Below, one piece after another: positions 5,794 through 5,821 of a stretch of DNA of 5,821 bases. Position numbers and translations under genes: made by a program. The stretch comes from Candidatus Cloacimonadota bacterium. Lineage in GTDB: Bacteria > Cloacimonadota > Cloacimonadia > Cloacimonadales > JAFGVF01. The first letter of the stretch is position 1. The number at the start of each line of letters is the position of its first letter. A model generated the notes under the pieces. It had not been told where the DNA came from. It did no database searches and worked only from the letters and a program-made list of their open reading frames with translations. The DNA lies in contig JAFGVF010000147.1 in the NCBI GenBank assembly GCA_016938155.1, positions 1-5,821 on the forward strand, read 5' to 3'.

Positions 5794-5821
5794 CTCCTGC
5801 GGGTCTCCTGCGGGTCACCTG
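5794..5821. repeat. 11-bp GC-rich tandem repeat running off the window
   Basis: Two exact copies of CTCCTGCGGGT (5794-5804 and 5805-5815) are followed by CACCTG, the start of a third, slightly varied copy cut by the window edge. The unit is markedly more GC-rich than its surroundings. An 11-bp period does not preserve a reading frame, which argues against coding. Confidence 0.7.

Larger units (their letters stand above)
5467..5821. other. Non-coding, repeat-like stretch at the 3' end of the window
   Basis: I find no convincing gene here. Bases 5467-5570 are AT-rich upstream sequence of the DUF4476 gene. From about 5570 the character changes: several short inverted repeats (5588-5608; CTTC-GCAT-GAAG at 5618-5629), locally higher GC at about 5600-5670, and a GC-rich tandem repeat at the very end. 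A minus-strand frame of 69 codons (5572-5781) crosses it, but it is Cys/Arg-rich, lacks a recognisable fold and ends inside the inverted-repeat region, so it is more likely a by-product of the repeat. The whole may be a dispersed genomic repeat, which cannot be tested within one window. Confidence 0.5.

Noticed and set aside
5794..5821. CRISPR array at the right edge
   Set aside because: The 11-bp units are directly tandem with no spacers, and no cas gene is present.

Overview
The window is an AT-rich bacterial chromosomal segment with five protein genes. Four lie on the minus strand and one on the plus strand. The 5' edge cuts a glutamine amidotransferase gene (pabA/trpG type), and the 3' edge runs off into a repeat-rich non-coding stretch. 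The two secreted proteins (a large Bacteroidota-type transglutaminase-like protein and a DUF4476 protein) point to the FCB group. The clear Shine-Dalgarno sites before several genes, which many Bacteroidota lack, together with the repeat-like tail, make a Cloacimonadota-like lineage my best guess. That is inference, not proof.

Layout. 1-242 (minus): N-terminal 80 codons of a TrpG/PabA-type amidotransferase, cut at its nucleophile cysteine. 259-286: strong hairpin between it and the upstream gene. 297-2915 (minus): 872-residue exported protein with a transglutaminase-like core, an Ig/CarboxypepD-like insert, a probable second, degenerate transglutaminase-like module and a thioredoxin-like C-terminus lacking CxxC. 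2916-3191: divergent intergenic region with candidate promoters. 3192-3581 (plus): stand-alone CheY-like receiver whose best start is an ACG codon after a good Shine-Dalgarno site. 3568-3609: long hairpin covering both convergent stop codons. 3601-4650 (minus): mtnA. 4656-4678 (minus): intrinsic terminator of the next gene, ending 5 nt before the mtnA start codon. 4696-5409 (minus): exported DUF4476 protein. 5410-5821: its upstream region, then a repeat-like tail with a perfect palindrome and an 11-bp GC-rich tandem repeat.

The genes do not form one pathway. MtnA belongs to methionine salvage and PabA/TrpG to folate or tryptophan synthesis; the two exported proteins and the lone receiver have no evident partners here. 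The most notable signals are small ones: the ACG start, a TTGCCAAA element exactly 51 nt before the start codons of both exported-protein genes, the hairpin shared by two convergent stop codons, and the terminator abutting the mtnA start. I see no clear candidate for a large undescribed system.
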